Part shown: positions 1-11,297 of the stretch, in pieces
How positions within the stretch are numbered: the stretch's first letter is position 1
How the letters are laid out: the number at the start of each line of letters is the position of its first letter
Assembly (NCBI GenBank): GCA_030700225.1
Contig: JAUYJT010000020.1
Span: 20,834-84,833, forward strand
Length of the DNA stretch: 64,000 bases
Source: Candidatus Nanopelagicales bacterium
Lineage (GTDB): Bacteria > Actinomycetota > Actinomycetes > S36-B12 > GCA-2699445
Direction of reading: 5' to 3'
Position numbers and translations under genes: made by a program
Notes under the pieces: model-generated
Databases searched by the model: none
What the model was told of the DNA's origin: nothing
Seen by the model: only the letters and a program-made list of their open reading frames with translations

Positions 1-2
1 CC

Positions 3-766
3 GAGGGCGGCCGCGGGGTCGTCCGCGAGATCGAGTTCTTCAATCTCGACGCCATCCTGTCGGTCGGATACCGGGTCAATTCCAAGCGCGGCACACAGTT
101 CCGGATCTGGGCCACGACCACCCTCCGCGAGCACCTGCTGCGCGGCTACACGCTGAATGAGCGCCGCCTGGCCGAACGCGGCCTGCTGGAAGCGCGGCAG
201 GCGCTCGACCTTCTGGCCCGCACGCTGCAAAACCAGGAACTCGTGGACGACACGGGCCGCGCGGTACTCGAGCTGATCGTTGGCTACGCCGACACATGGC
301 GGCTGCTGCTGGAGTACGACGAAGACCGGCTGGCGTTGCCGCCCGGTGCGCGGCCCGCGAAGGGCGTTCTGGACTTCGCCCGTGCCAGCACGGCGATTGC
401 CGATTTCAAGCGCGCGTTGATGGCGCGCAGCGAAGCGACAGAGTTGTTCGGCAATCCGCGTGGCGAAGCGCTCGATGCGATTCTCGGAAGCATCGAACAG
501 ACCATGTTCGGCGAGCCGCTGTATCGCTCGCGGGAAGAGAAAGCCGCCCATCTGCTGTACTTCGTCATCAAGGATCACCCGTTCTCGGACGGCAACAAGC
601 GCATCGGCTCCTTCTTGTTCATGCTCTATCTGCGACAGGAAGGCATGGCGCATCGGCTGAACCCGCTGGCGTTGACGGCGCTGGCGCTGCTGATTGCCGA
701 AAGCGCACCGACGAGCAAGGACTTGATGGTCCGGCTGATCATGAACTTGCTCGTGGAGCCAAGAGC

Positions 767-770
<4 letters not shown>
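3..770 (+). CDS. RhuM-family protein with C-terminal Fic domain (5' end missing)
   Basis: The frame is open from base 3, so the start lies outside the window; 255 residues are visible. The first part ([36 protein letters not shown]) is typical of the RhuM family. The second part holds the Fic core [15 protein letters not shown] at visible residues 192-206, the motif by which Fic enzymes transfer AMP or a related group to a target protein. The stop TGA overlaps the GTG start of hsdR by 4 bases (GTGA), so the two are co-translated. RhuM or Fic genes inside type I restriction operons are known, and hsdM and hsdS are probably upstream. The target is unknown; a role in controlling the restriction system is inference. 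Confidence 0.85.
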
Positions 771-4372
<3,602 letters not shown>

Positions 4373-4376
4373 ATGG

Positions 4377-4443
4377 GCGTCTAGCAACCGGTTGCAGCGG
4401 ACGGTCCGCTTCGCGGCGCGCCGCTGATGCCGAGCGTTAGGCG
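4377..4443 (+). other. attC-like integron recombination site
   Basis: Five bases after the hsdR stop lies an imperfect palindrome built like an integron attC site. The right end is GCGTTAGGC, holding the core GTTRRRY. The left end GCGTCTAGC pairs with it at 7 of 9 positions. Inside, CAGCGG (4395-4400) can pair with CCGCTG (4421-4426), and the centre has a small CCGC-TTC-GCGG hairpin. No integrase gene and no second attC were found, so this may be a relic or one edge of an array outside the window. Confidence 0.65.
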
Positions 4444-4474
4444 CCTTAAGCGGGCACACATCCGAAACGACAGG

Positions 4475-5623
4475 ATGGTGAGGATGGTTTTGAACGAGGA
4501 CATGGGAAAACGGCGGCGTCCACGACTTGCAGCGACGCAAGCCCCCGTATCGCTGGGGGGAATCGAGCGCGAGGAGGCTCTTCCATATCCAATCGTGTAT
4601 TACCCCAATCATTACGGCACCTTCTTTGCGTTCGCCCAAGACAAGCAAAGCAAACCGGTTCTGTGCGCATGCGGGCGTTCCGCCCTCGAGAATCTCGCAC
4701 GCCTAAACGCCGAGGCACCCCCGCTTCCGAACTCAAACCCTCTCCGAATGGCCCCACTAGACAGCCTGCACGTGCCGGACGTGATTGCTCGAATGGCACT
4801 TCCCGACAGCAGCGACCCCCTCACCGTCCTTGATTTTGAACGTCGCCTCTGTCACCGGTGCAATCTCATCCCGCCGACTCTGCGATGGTGCCATGAGATG
4901 TACGGTGGACGATTTGCACAGAGCTTTGGCTGGTACATTCACCAGACGTACCTCCGGCTAGGTATTCGGTCCTTCGACCTGCAGTACCTGCCCGATGTGT
5001 GTCCTCAAGATTCTCAGAAAAGCATAGTTGAGTTCCGTCAAGCAAACGAAGCTTACAATCGCGAGCGTGACCGCGTGATGAAGATCGTGGAGGGGCCACC
5101 TAGAGCGGACATCGCCTCGGATGAAGTTACGTACTGGCATAATCTCCGGAACGAAGAGGCCGAGCCCATTCTACGATTGAAAAAGCGCCGAGATCAACTT
5201 GAGCGAAGGCTTAGGAACGCGATTGAGAACATCACCCGCGAGGAATTTGGATTCCGGAAGGTGGGCAAAGCCTGGGTAAGTGAGACGCTGCTGTATCAGA
5301 TCGTCGATCGCATCTTCGCTAAAAGTGAAGTGATCCATCACCATCGCCCGGATTGGCTCGACGGATTAGAACTGGACATTTTCGTTCCCGAGCTGCGGCT
5401 CGGCATCGAGTACCAGGGCCAGCAACACTTCCACGGGGTTGAGGCTTGGGGTGGTGTAGCTGCTTTACGCACGCTACAAGGCCGAGATCAGAAGAAGCGT
5501 ACAAAATGTGAAAATGTCGGCGTTACATTGGTCGAGATCGATTACACGGAACCGCTTACAGAAGACCACATCCGTGAACGACTGTTGGAAGTAGGCATCA
5601 ACGACGATCGACGTGCTTCATAA
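4475..5623 (+). CDS. Uncharacterised PD-(D/E)xK-type nuclease candidate with Cys motifs
   Basis: 382 residues from ATG 4475; ATGs at 4484 and 4502 are equally possible, and the ATG at 4427 lies inside the attC-like site. The C-terminal third has [22 protein letters not shown] read in two parts: an Asp, then E-Y-Q about a dozen residues later, as in nuclease folds where Gln replaces the usual Lys (Vsr/DUF559-like). It continues with [19 protein letters not shown]. The N-terminal half has CACG and CHRC pairs that could bind zinc. Base composition is clearly less GC-rich than hsdR or the core genes, which suggests recent transfer. Substrate unknown; a defence role is inferred only from position. 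Confidence 0.75.
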   Translation: MVRMVLNEDMGKRRRPRLAATQAPVSLGGIEREEALPYPIVYYPNHYGTFFAFAQDKQSKPVLCACGRSALENLARLNAEAPPLPNSNPLRMAPLDSLHVPDVIARMALPDSSDPLTVLDFERRLCHRCNLIPPTLRWCHEMYGGRFAQSFGWYIHQTYLRLGIRSFDLQYLPDVCPQDSQKSIVEFRQANEAYNRERDRVMKIVEGPPRADIASDEVTYWHNLRNEEAEPILRLKKRRDQLERRLRNAIENITREEFGFRKVGKAWVSETLLYQIVDRIFAKSEVIHHHRPDWLDGLELDIFVPELRLGIEYQGQQHFHGVEAWGGVAALRTLQGRDQKKRTKCENVGVTLVEIDYTEPLTEDHIRERLLEVGINDDRRAS

Positions 5624-5664
5624 AGGTTTGGCCAGAGCGGGGTGAGGAGTACTTGGGACAAGAA

Positions 5665-5688
5665 ACGGCCCCGGTGAACCGGGGCCGT
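5665..5688 (+). terminator. Strong hairpin after the nuclease gene
   Basis: A perfect 10-bp stem (ACGGCCCCGG / CCGGGGCCGT) with a TGAA loop lies 41 bases after the stop of the nuclease gene. There is no run of T after it, so it is a candidate factor-independent terminator of the GC-rich actinobacterial kind. Confidence 0.55.
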
Positions 5689-5772
5689 CGGGCCGGAGGT
5701 CTTCCCCCCGGCGGGGTATCTCCACTGTATACCGCACAGCCGACCGTCGACTCCACTGATCGGAGGTGTCAG

Positions 5773-6171
5773 TTGGATCGTGTCACCGTGCTGATCGACG
5801 GGTTCAATCTGTACCACGGGCTCAAGGCAGAGTCAGGTCGGAAGTGGCTGTGGCTCGACCTGGAGAAACTCAGCGAGTCCCTGCTCAAGTCAGGCCAGCA
5901 ACTTGTCACAGTTCGCTACTTCACGGCCGCGGTTAGGAAGGATGCCGAGGGCGGCAGGCGTCAGGACACGTACCCTCAGGCACTGGGGGCCCACTGCCCA
6001 CGGGTTCAGGTGCACCTCGGTCGATTTCAACAGAGGCGTCACCGGTGTCCCAGTTGCCAGGAACTTCGCCGAACCTTCGAGGAGAAGGAGACCGACGTCA
6101 GCCTCGATGTCCGCCCTCACACACCCGGCCACTCGCCGGAGACGGGCTCGCGTTCGGCGCCGATGCGTTGA
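5773..6171 (+). pseudogene. NYN-domain (LabA/DUF88-like) nuclease gene, 3' truncated
   Basis: The TTG at 5773 follows a good ribosome site (CGGAGGT, 5 bases away) and gives MDRVTVLIDGFNLYHG, the start of a NYN RNase domain. The match continues through WLDLEKL, VRYFTAAV, CPSCQE and EEKETDVSLDV, where the family's second set of acidic residues begins. At about base 6115 the protein leaves the family and runs out in sequence antisense to the 3' end of the exonuclease gene. The second half of the PIN-like fold, including the later catalytic Asp residues, is missing. The break coincides with the edge of the duplicated exonuclease segment, so the duplication probably destroyed it. As it stands it is unlikely to be active. 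Confidence 0.7.
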
Positions 6172-6809
6172 AGGTAGGCGTTGAAGTCATCGCGCCAGGC
6201 CCGGTGCGCGGCGACCTGCAGCGCCACGAGATCGGTCCCGCCCACGTCGAGGACCGCCGGGTAGGCAGCAGCGAGGGCGCGCGCGACTCCTAGCGCCAGC
6301 ACCGCGTCCGCACCGGCCCGGTGCGCTCCCCCGACGCGCACGCCGTAGTGCTCAGCGGCGACCGACAGAGTGCGCTTGCCCTTGCGGTACTTGTCAACGT
6401 GTCGGTCAAGCACGAGGGGATCAACGATCACGGCCGGAGGAACGTCCGGGAGCGTCGGGAGTGCGTGGCGTGCGAGTTCAGCAGCCAGCAGGGGCCAATC
6501 GTAGGTCGCGTTATAGATCACGATCGGTACACCCTCGCGAGCGAACTCGTGCAAGGCACCGACCGTCCGTTCGAGGATCGTGGCGGGGTCCGCGCCGCGC
6601 GTCTCAAGGTCGGCGGTGACTATTCCGGTGACGGCCGCGGCATCCGCGGGCATCGGAACACCGGGGTTGACGAGCGTGTCGACGATGGTGTCAACGCTGC
6701 CCTCTACGCCGCCGACGTGGAGAGCCACCTCGACGATGCGGGCGGTCGCCGGGTCGACGCCCGTGGCCTCGAGGTCGAGGACCGCGAGCGGTCCAGTGTG
6801 CCACGTCAT
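6117..6809 (-). CDS. DnaQ-like DEDDh 3'-5' exonuclease, copy 1
   Basis: 230 residues. LAVLDLEATGVDP carries the first Asp and Glu (ExoI motif), NATYDWPLLAAEL the second Asp (ExoII), and HRAGADAVLAL the His-x4-Asp (ExoIII), so all four metal ligands and the general base are present. It resembles the proofreading or RNase T-like exonuclease domain standing alone. A GGGGGAGG ribosome site lies just upstream. A near-identical copy in the same orientation lies at 11298-11990; the match covers 6117-6833 against 11298-12014, about 93% at the protein level. No polymerase gene is nearby. The physiological substrate is unknown. Confidence 0.88.
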   Translation of the reverse strand: MTWHTGPLAVLDLEATGVDPATARIVEVALHVGGVEGSVDTIVDTLVNPGVPMPADAAAVTGIVTADLETRGADPATILERTVGALHEFAREGVPIVIYNATYDWPLLAAELARHALPTLPDVPPAVIVDPLVLDRHVDKYRKGKRTLSVAAEHYGVRVGGAHRAGADAVLALGVARALAAAYPAVLDVGGTDLVALQVAAHRAWRDDFNAYLQRIGAEREPVSGEWPGV

Positions 6810-7014
6810 GATCTAGTTCCTCCCCCAGGAGTCGACGCGCCTTGCCGCAGGCCCTGCGTCGTACAGCGTGTCGATATCGAGCACCGACAGAGTAGCCGCA
6901 AGCGAGGCATTTGCCGGATCGCTGCCGCTCTAGTGGCTCATCGTAGCTAGGGGACATCGGTGGGCGGCGGGTCGTTGACGTAGCGGGCCCATGGCCACGT
7001 CGCTGCTCGCGTCG
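6810..7014. other. Intergenic stretch with a possible gene remnant
   Basis: No convincing gene. On the minus strand at about 6853-6884 a short frame reads LDIDTLYDAG, similar to IDIDALYDERG at the start of the 231-residue protein at 7359-8054. It runs to a stop just before exonuclease copy 1. This may be a remnant of a second copy of that gene; the match is too short to be sure. Confidence 0.3.
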
Positions 7015-7254
7015 CTACTCGAGCGACAGGTGACGCAGATCAACTTCATCGGAGTCAGTGAACTCCAGCCACGTGAGTTCTTCCCGAACCTCAACGCTGA
7101 CGCCCTCCACCCGAAGGTCCTGACCGTTCAGCCCACTGTCAAGCCGCAGCCTCAGATGCTCCCGAATCTGCCACCAAACCTGGCCGAGCTGGTGCTCAGA
7201 GCCGCTGCTCAAGGGAATCCTCCTGCTGGAAACCCACCGGAGCTCGCCCGCCAA
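7015..7254 (-). CDS. Small hypothetical protein
   Basis: 79 residues from a TTG start, downstream of the three-gene module at 7359-9555 on the same strand. The frame is open upstream only to a stop near 7320. It has no family I recognise; the C-terminal half is rich in charged residues (EVREELTWLEFTDSDEVD). It may be a genuine small gene, or the tail of a gene whose front was lost. Without it, 6810-7358 would be a 549-base stretch with no gene. Confidence 0.35.
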   Translation of the reverse strand: MAGELRWVSSRRIPLSSGSEHQLGQVWWQIREHLRLRLDSGLNGQDLRVEGVSVEVREELTWLEFTDSDEVDLRHLSLE

Positions 7255-7358
7255 CTCGTGCAGCGTCTTCGTCCGGACTACCTGCGGAGACGACTGACGG
7301 CGGGCTGGTGGATTCAGGCTTCGTTAGAGCGGTCCCGTGATGCGGCGCGCTCTCCAAC

Positions 7359-8054
7359 TCACGAAGACCGTCGCTGACGCGCTCGTTCCCCTGCTTCCGC
7401 GTGTGCCTGGCGTCGGATGTCGCGGTGGTTCTCGTCCCTCCGCAGGAGGTCCCGACGGCTGGGATCGCCAGCGCTGAGCCATTCATCGAACGCGTTGGAC
7501 TGAGCGCGGATCGTTTCCACCGTGAGTTGTTCTCCGTCAAGAATCGTCTCGATCCAGTCGCGTTCCTGCTCGGCTTCCTCAAGGACGGGTGCCGACTGCT
7601 TACGAAGCGTCGGGATGTCGACCGTGAGTCGTGTGTAGTGCTTGATGAGACGCTGCTGGAGTACGTAGATGCCCCGATTCGACAGGCTCGCGATGCGCCT
7701 GTCATGGGTCAGCAGGGTTGACGCCGCTGCCGTCACATCTTCAAAACGGGTCGCGTAGTGTTCGCCGTCCTCGCAAAGATCAGCGAGGGGCATGCGCTTG
7801 AGATGTCCGTCCCATCCTTTGTTGCCGCCATCTTCAACCAGCGGGTAGGACAGGACGGGAGCGACGGTGACACGCTCGGCGAGGTCTGGACCTCTGCGCA
7901 TGGCGCAAGGGTGTGCGATGACCTGGACTATCTGTACGTCCTCTCCGAAACCGGGCAGGACGATGTCGCGGAAGACGTCACCCTGGATTCGTGGTCGGGT
8001 CCATGAGACATCTCCCCGTTCGTCGTACAACGCATCGATGTCGATGCGCTCCAT
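7359..8054 (-). CDS. Uncharacterised third gene of TIGR04255/HTH module 1
   Basis: 231 residues. I chose ATG 8054 over ATG 8075 because AGGAG lies 6 bases before it. It begins 29 bases after the stop of the helix-turn-helix gene, so the three genes form one transcript. Visible blocks are QIVQVIAHPCAMRRG near the N-terminus, VAPVLSYPLVEDGGNKGW, and a middle segment IASLSNRGIYVLQQRLIKHYTRL. The last third is strongly charged and helical. No membrane segment or signal peptide. I do not recognise the family. Module 2 has no counterpart, so this gene is optional to the module or belongs only to copy 1. Confidence 0.7.
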   Translation of the reverse strand: MERIDIDALYDERGDVSWTRPRIQGDVFRDIVLPGFGEDVQIVQVIAHPCAMRRGPDLAERVTVAPVLSYPLVEDGGNKGWDGHLKRMPLADLCEDGEHYATRFEDVTAAASTLLTHDRRIASLSNRGIYVLQQRLIKHYTRLTVDIPTLRKQSAPVLEEAEQERDWIETILDGEQLTVETIRAQSNAFDEWLSAGDPSRRDLLRRDENHRDIRRQAHAEAGERARQRRSS

Positions 8055-8083
8055 AGGGTTCTCCTGCGCTTCCATGCAAGGGA

Positions 8084-8734
8084 TTAATGTCCACGGATAC
8101 GGATGGAACGCTGGCCGTCTGTGTCATCGTAGACCTCGAAGTTGCTGCGGTTCTGCCGCCATCCCGGCGTGATTTCGTCGAGAACCTGCGCGACTGACTT
8201 GCGGCGCTCGGCGATATCCAGCAGCGCTACAGCGTGGCCCTGCTGGTAGAGGTCGAGGGGTCGGACGTAGTAACCGTCCTCGTCGAATGGCAGGTCCATC
8301 TCCATCCACGAAGCAGGGTCACCAACGATGCCCTTCTCTTCGAGCAGGTCGAGCATGGCGGCGATGCGAGCCAGTGCGCGGCGATTCCCCTTCGTGGCAG
8401 CCCCACCGTGCCGCCACTTCCGCACTGCGGAAACGCTCACGTGTACGAGTTCAGAGATGCTCGACCAAGAAAGGCCACGGTCGTAGGCCAGTTCGGAGAG
8501 AAGCGCATCGATACTCTTCTTGGCCTTCTCGAAGGTCCTGTCATTCAGTTCCCTCTCGCGCATCGCGTTATGGTCCTCACGCACGTCCGCGCCGAGTGCG
8601 TCAACGTCAGTGCGCAAGCAGTCGTATCCCAGCGAAAGCGCGCATGTCATCGTCGGCGCGAGTTCCGCGACGTAGTCGCGCACTCCTTCGGCGTGGGTGC
8701 CCGCCGAGGCAGGGGCGTTGAGCGTGGTGGTCAT
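8084..8734 (-). CDS. Helix-turn-helix protein of module 1 (antitoxin-like)
   Basis: 216 residues. A helix-turn-helix lies in the middle: LSWSSISELVHVSVSAVRKW followed by R-rich helix KGNRRALARIAAMLDLL. The C-terminal segment PLDLYQQGHAVALLDIAERR resembles the toxin-facing end of Xre/MbcA-type antitoxins. Its ATG overlaps the stop of the upstream TIGR04255 gene (ATGA, 8731-8734), which implies a fixed ratio of the two proteins. It probably binds the 12-bp-period direct repeat at 9581-9601 and represses its own operon; that is inference. Module 2 has a distant analogue at 9772-10368 with a different recognition helix. Confidence 0.75.
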   Translation of the reverse strand: MTTTLNAPASAGTHAEGVRDYVAELAPTMTCALSLGYDCLRTDVDALGADVREDHNAMRERELNDRTFEKAKKSIDALLSELAYDRGLSWSSISELVHVSVSAVRKWRHGGAATKGNRRALARIAAMLDLLEEKGIVGDPASWMEMDLPFDEDGYYVRPLDLYQQGHAVALLDIAERRKSVAQVLDEITPGWRQNRSNFEVYDDTDGQRSIRIRGH

Positions 8735-9555
8735 GGTCGATCCCCCCGGAACAGTTCGCGAGCCTTATCGGTGATGGACTTCTGGAATGCGGTGCCTGCG
8801 GGTTCATGGACGGCGCTGAGGTTCCTGCCTACCACCCCCGGTTCAAGGGGGATGGCAACTTGCCCATCGAAGTTCTGATAGCCGTCGCAGTCGAGGACGA
8901 AGAAGGGACCCAGTCCGGCCGGGTGCGGTCGGTGCAGGACCAGTGGCGCAACAACAGGAGACTGATCCAGGGCCGCGAACCGAAAATTGAGACCCTTTCC
9001 GTCGCCTAGGTCGTAGGTCGCGACACCCTGAAACGTGACAGCGGGGCTGCCTTCGGGACCCACACTTAGTGAATCGACAAGCCTTTGGCTAATCCACTCA
9101 CCCCACTGGCGGGCGTCTGTGATGGCAACGGGAACCCGAACCTCGTCGATGTACCGCAACCCAATGCGCGAGATGGCAGGACGAACCCCGGCGTCCACCA
9201 ACGCCTGACATGCCTTTTCAACCGCTCCCAGCAAGTAGGGGAACTCGTCGTATGCCGTCGTCTCATATGTGAGGGAGGTGGGAGTCAGGCTTACTGACTG
9301 CGTGCTGGTTTCGTCTGTCAGGACAAGGCGATCTGACGGGGGCGGCGGCGAGGCGGCGCCCACGGCGATCCGAAGACCCGCCTGGGGCTGTTGGCTAGGC
9401 CGAGCGAAAGGGAATCGATCTTCGAGGGCGATTGCGATGGCATCCAACGTCGTCTGCTGACGCAGCCGGGCTGAGTCTGTGAATCGGACCTCGGCCGCAA
9501 CGAGGGCCAGCGGCGTGTTGGCGAAGACCTCACGTCCTGGATACATGCTGGCCAT
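8731..9555 (-). CDS. TIGR04255 family protein, module 1
   Basis: 274 residues, first gene of a three-gene transcript. The opening NTPLALVAAEVRF, the middle ISRIGLRYIDEVRVPV and the end KSITDKARELFRG are marks of the sporadically distributed TIGR04255 family, whose function is not established. There is no signal peptide, membrane segment or obvious catalytic motif. A weak AGG precedes the ATG; a second in-frame ATG lies 9 bases later. Pairing with a helix-turn-helix gene by a 4-base overlap, twice in this window, suggests a two-component unit of the toxin-antitoxin or sensor-repressor kind. Confidence 0.85.
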   Translation of the reverse strand: MASMYPGREVFANTPLALVAAEVRFTDSARLRQQTTLDAIAIALEDRFPFARPSQQPQAGLRIAVGAASPPPPSDRLVLTDETSTQSVSLTPTSLTYETTAYDEFPYLLGAVEKACQALVDAGVRPAISRIGLRYIDEVRVPVAITDARQWGEWISQRLVDSLSVGPEGSPAVTFQGVATYDLGDGKGLNFRFAALDQSPVVAPLVLHRPHPAGLGPFFVLDCDGYQNFDGQVAIPLEPGVVGRNLSAVHEPAGTAFQKSITDKARELFRGDRP

Positions 9556-9576
9556 CCTAGCGTCCTAACACCAAGA

Positions 9577-9601
9577 ATGTTACCCAAACTCGTACCCAAA
9601 C
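9577..9601 (-). promoter_or_regulatory. Candidate promoter and direct-repeat operator of module 1
   Basis: On the minus strand GTTTGGGTA occurs twice, 12 bases apart (plus-strand 9581-9589 and 9593-9601). The inner copy runs into TAACAT (9577-9582), a fair -10 box. The repeat therefore lies where a repressor would block the promoter, 26-46 bases before the TIGR04255 start. The -35 region is poor. Binding by the module's own helix-turn-helix protein is inferred. Confidence 0.5.
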
Positions 9602-9771
9602 GCACACCACGACCGTGAGACAGGAGTCGGCGCGCAGCTTCGGGGGATGTCCAACGTGGAGACGATCGGTATCACCGGAAACTGAACGACTGAGCCCTGC
9701 TTGAGTCTGGCCACTGCTTCCACAACATCTAACGCTGAGTCGCTTGACGGCTCGGACATTGGACAGCGCCT

Positions 9772-10368
9772 CTACGAGGAAGTGCTGGCTATTCGGATGT
9801 TCCTCGCCAGACCCCCGCTTTGGGTAGGCGCCTCACCCGCGGTCGGCGTTCTCAAGACATCCCAGGGGCTGAGTCGCGTTGGCCTGCGCGGGTACTCCGA
9901 CCTCAAGTGCGCAGCTATTCGTGACGCCCTCGATTCTCCGTCCTCCCCCGGGCGCAGCATGTAATCTCGCGCGTCGAACTCCTCGCCGGGAGTGGCTCCC
10001 TCCAACTCCGTGATAACCGCGATGTAGAACGCGGAGATTCGCCTGGCGTTGATCCCTCGCACCCTGGAGCCACGAAGCCAGTTGTGGACACTCCGCCGTG
10101 AAACCCCCAAGACAACCGCCACCTCTGACCAGGTGAGTCCGGATGCCTCCTTCGCCCGCTTGAGACCAGCGGTGCACTGCGGCACGACATCGCCAACAAG
10201 ACGATATCCGGTCGTTGGCTCAACGAGTCGGGCCAAGCTCATCGCAGCTGCAAGGTCACGAGGTGCGGCCGACGTCGCCTCCTCAAATGCCGCCCAGGCG
10301 ACACGCACCGGTGGCCTGACCACCGCAAACCCCGTTGCGGCGCCAACAATTTCCAGCACTTCGATCAT
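9772..10368 (-). CDS. Helix-turn-helix protein of module 2 (antitoxin-like)
   Basis: 198 residues. The helix-turn-helix is GLTWSEVAVVLGVSRRSVHN followed by WLRG at about residues 77-100; the rest has RISAFYIAVITELEG and a charged C-terminus. Its ATG overlaps the stop of the upstream TIGR04255 gene (10365-10368). It shares the layout, and the LTW opening of the DNA-binding region, with the module 1 protein, but little else, so the two modules are old paralogues or separate arrivals rather than a recent copy. Likely a repressor of its own operon. Confidence 0.75.
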   Translation of the reverse strand: MIEVLEIVGAATGFAVVRPPVRVAWAAFEEATSAAPRDLAAAMSLARLVEPTTGYRLVGDVVPQCTAGLKRAKEASGLTWSEVAVVLGVSRRSVHNWLRGSRVRGINARRISAFYIAVITELEGATPGEEFDARDYMLRPGEDGESRASRIAAHLRSEYPRRPTRLSPWDVLRTPTAGEAPTQSGGLARNIRIASTSS

Positions 10369-11150
10369 GATGTCCCCCCGCCCCTGAACGCCTTGCGGAA
10401 CTCGTCGGTCACCGCCCAGTAGAAGACACGATAGGCGTCGTGCGCGAGATCCCTTGCCGTCCCCTCCAGCCGAGCCACGTCGAAGATCTCACGACCCTCA
10501 ACCGCGGAGTCCAGGTCCAGCACCCAAGACTCGAACGCTTCAGGCTCGACGCCAGCGTCAATCTGGGCCCCCCCAGGCAGGATCAGTGACCTGACCTGAA
10601 CAGCGCTGCCGCTCCGCCGGTTGCGGAGGAGAGCGGTGATGACCTGATTCTGGATCTCGACGTTGTGTGCGTCAACGTGCCCGAAACAGCCGAGGAGCGC
10701 AGGATTCACCCAGTCGGCTAGTTCAGGTGACATCTCGATCTGATCCGTGTACCTGATCCCGACACGGGTCACAAGCGCTGGCGCTGAGACCGAGCCCAGC
10801 GCGGCCAGCACTCCGCTGAGTTGGGCGAGGAAGCCATCTCTGTTCTTGTAGCGCGAGGTCTCAACGGCCACGAAATCAGGAGCGACCGTGACCTTCCAGA
10901 CGCCCTCGATGTCCTCGAATGTTCGGAGTCTCTGGACTGCCGGTGTCGTCCCGAACAGCTGCAGGGCAACGCCCTGAACAGAGTTACGGACCGGGAACTG
11001 ATCCCTGAGTTCGCTCGCGAGCTTGATCTCGTGATCGTCGTCAATCAGTTCTGGATTCGCACTAAACCTAACCTGGCAGAGGACACGCTTGAGCGGGTCC
11101 TCCTTGAGCATCACTTCTGGAGGATCCCTGCGGAAAGAGAAAGTGTCCAT
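10365..11150 (-). CDS. TIGR04255 family protein, module 2
   Basis: 261 residues. It shares the family pattern with the protein at 8731-9555: an opening DPLKRVLCQVRFSANPEL, TRVGIRYTDQIEM in the middle and a helical end YRVFYWAVTDEFRKAF. The identity to module 1 is low by eye. No ribosome site precedes the ATG. CATACT lies exactly 6 bases before it, so the mRNA is probably leaderless. First gene of a two-gene operon with the helix-turn-helix gene. Function unknown. Confidence 0.83.
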   Translation of the reverse strand: MDTFSFRRDPPEVMLKEDPLKRVLCQVRFSANPELIDDDHEIKLASELRDQFPVRNSVQGVALQLFGTTPAVQRLRTFEDIEGVWKVTVAPDFVAVETSRYKNRDGFLAQLSGVLAALGSVSAPALVTRVGIRYTDQIEMSPELADWVNPALLGCFGHVDAHNVEIQNQVITALLRNRRSGSAVQVRSLILPGGAQIDAGVEPEAFESWVLDLDSAVEGREIFDVARLEGTARDLAHDAYRVFYWAVTDEFRKAFRGGGTS

Positions 11151-11156
11151 TGATCT

Positions 11157-11188
11157 AGTATGTCGAACTTCACACCAAACTTCACACC
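11157..11188 (-). promoter_or_regulatory. Candidate leaderless promoter and direct-repeat operator of module 2
   Basis: Minus-strand GGTGTGAAGTT is repeated with a 12-base period (plus-strand 11166-11176 and 11178-11188). Three bases further on is CATACT (11157-11162), then 6 bases to the ATG at 11150. The same CATACT-N6-ATG spacing occurs at mazE in this window. The repeat occupies the region between -35 and -10, so a bound repressor would block the promoter. Confidence 0.5.
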
Positions 11189-11297
11189 CAGGGCCTAGAT
11201 TCTCTCAGCGATTCCGATCGAGCGGACACCCTTCTCGCGCATTCACGAAGCTCCTCGGGAGCCGAGCAAGGAGCGGCTCGCGCTCAGAGCCCAACCT

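Noticed and set aside
4427..4474. Earlier ATG for the nuclease gene
   Set aside because: It lies inside the attC-like site and adds residues unlike the rest; no ribosome site.
5624..5772. Second attC site closing a cassette around the nuclease gene
   Set aside because: No GTTRRRY core with a matching partner was found there; only the perfect hairpin at 5665-5688.
6991..7377. 128-residue plus-strand frame
   Set aside because: Pro/Gln-rich, opposite to the likely minus-strand transcript, with no ribosome site or recognisable domain.
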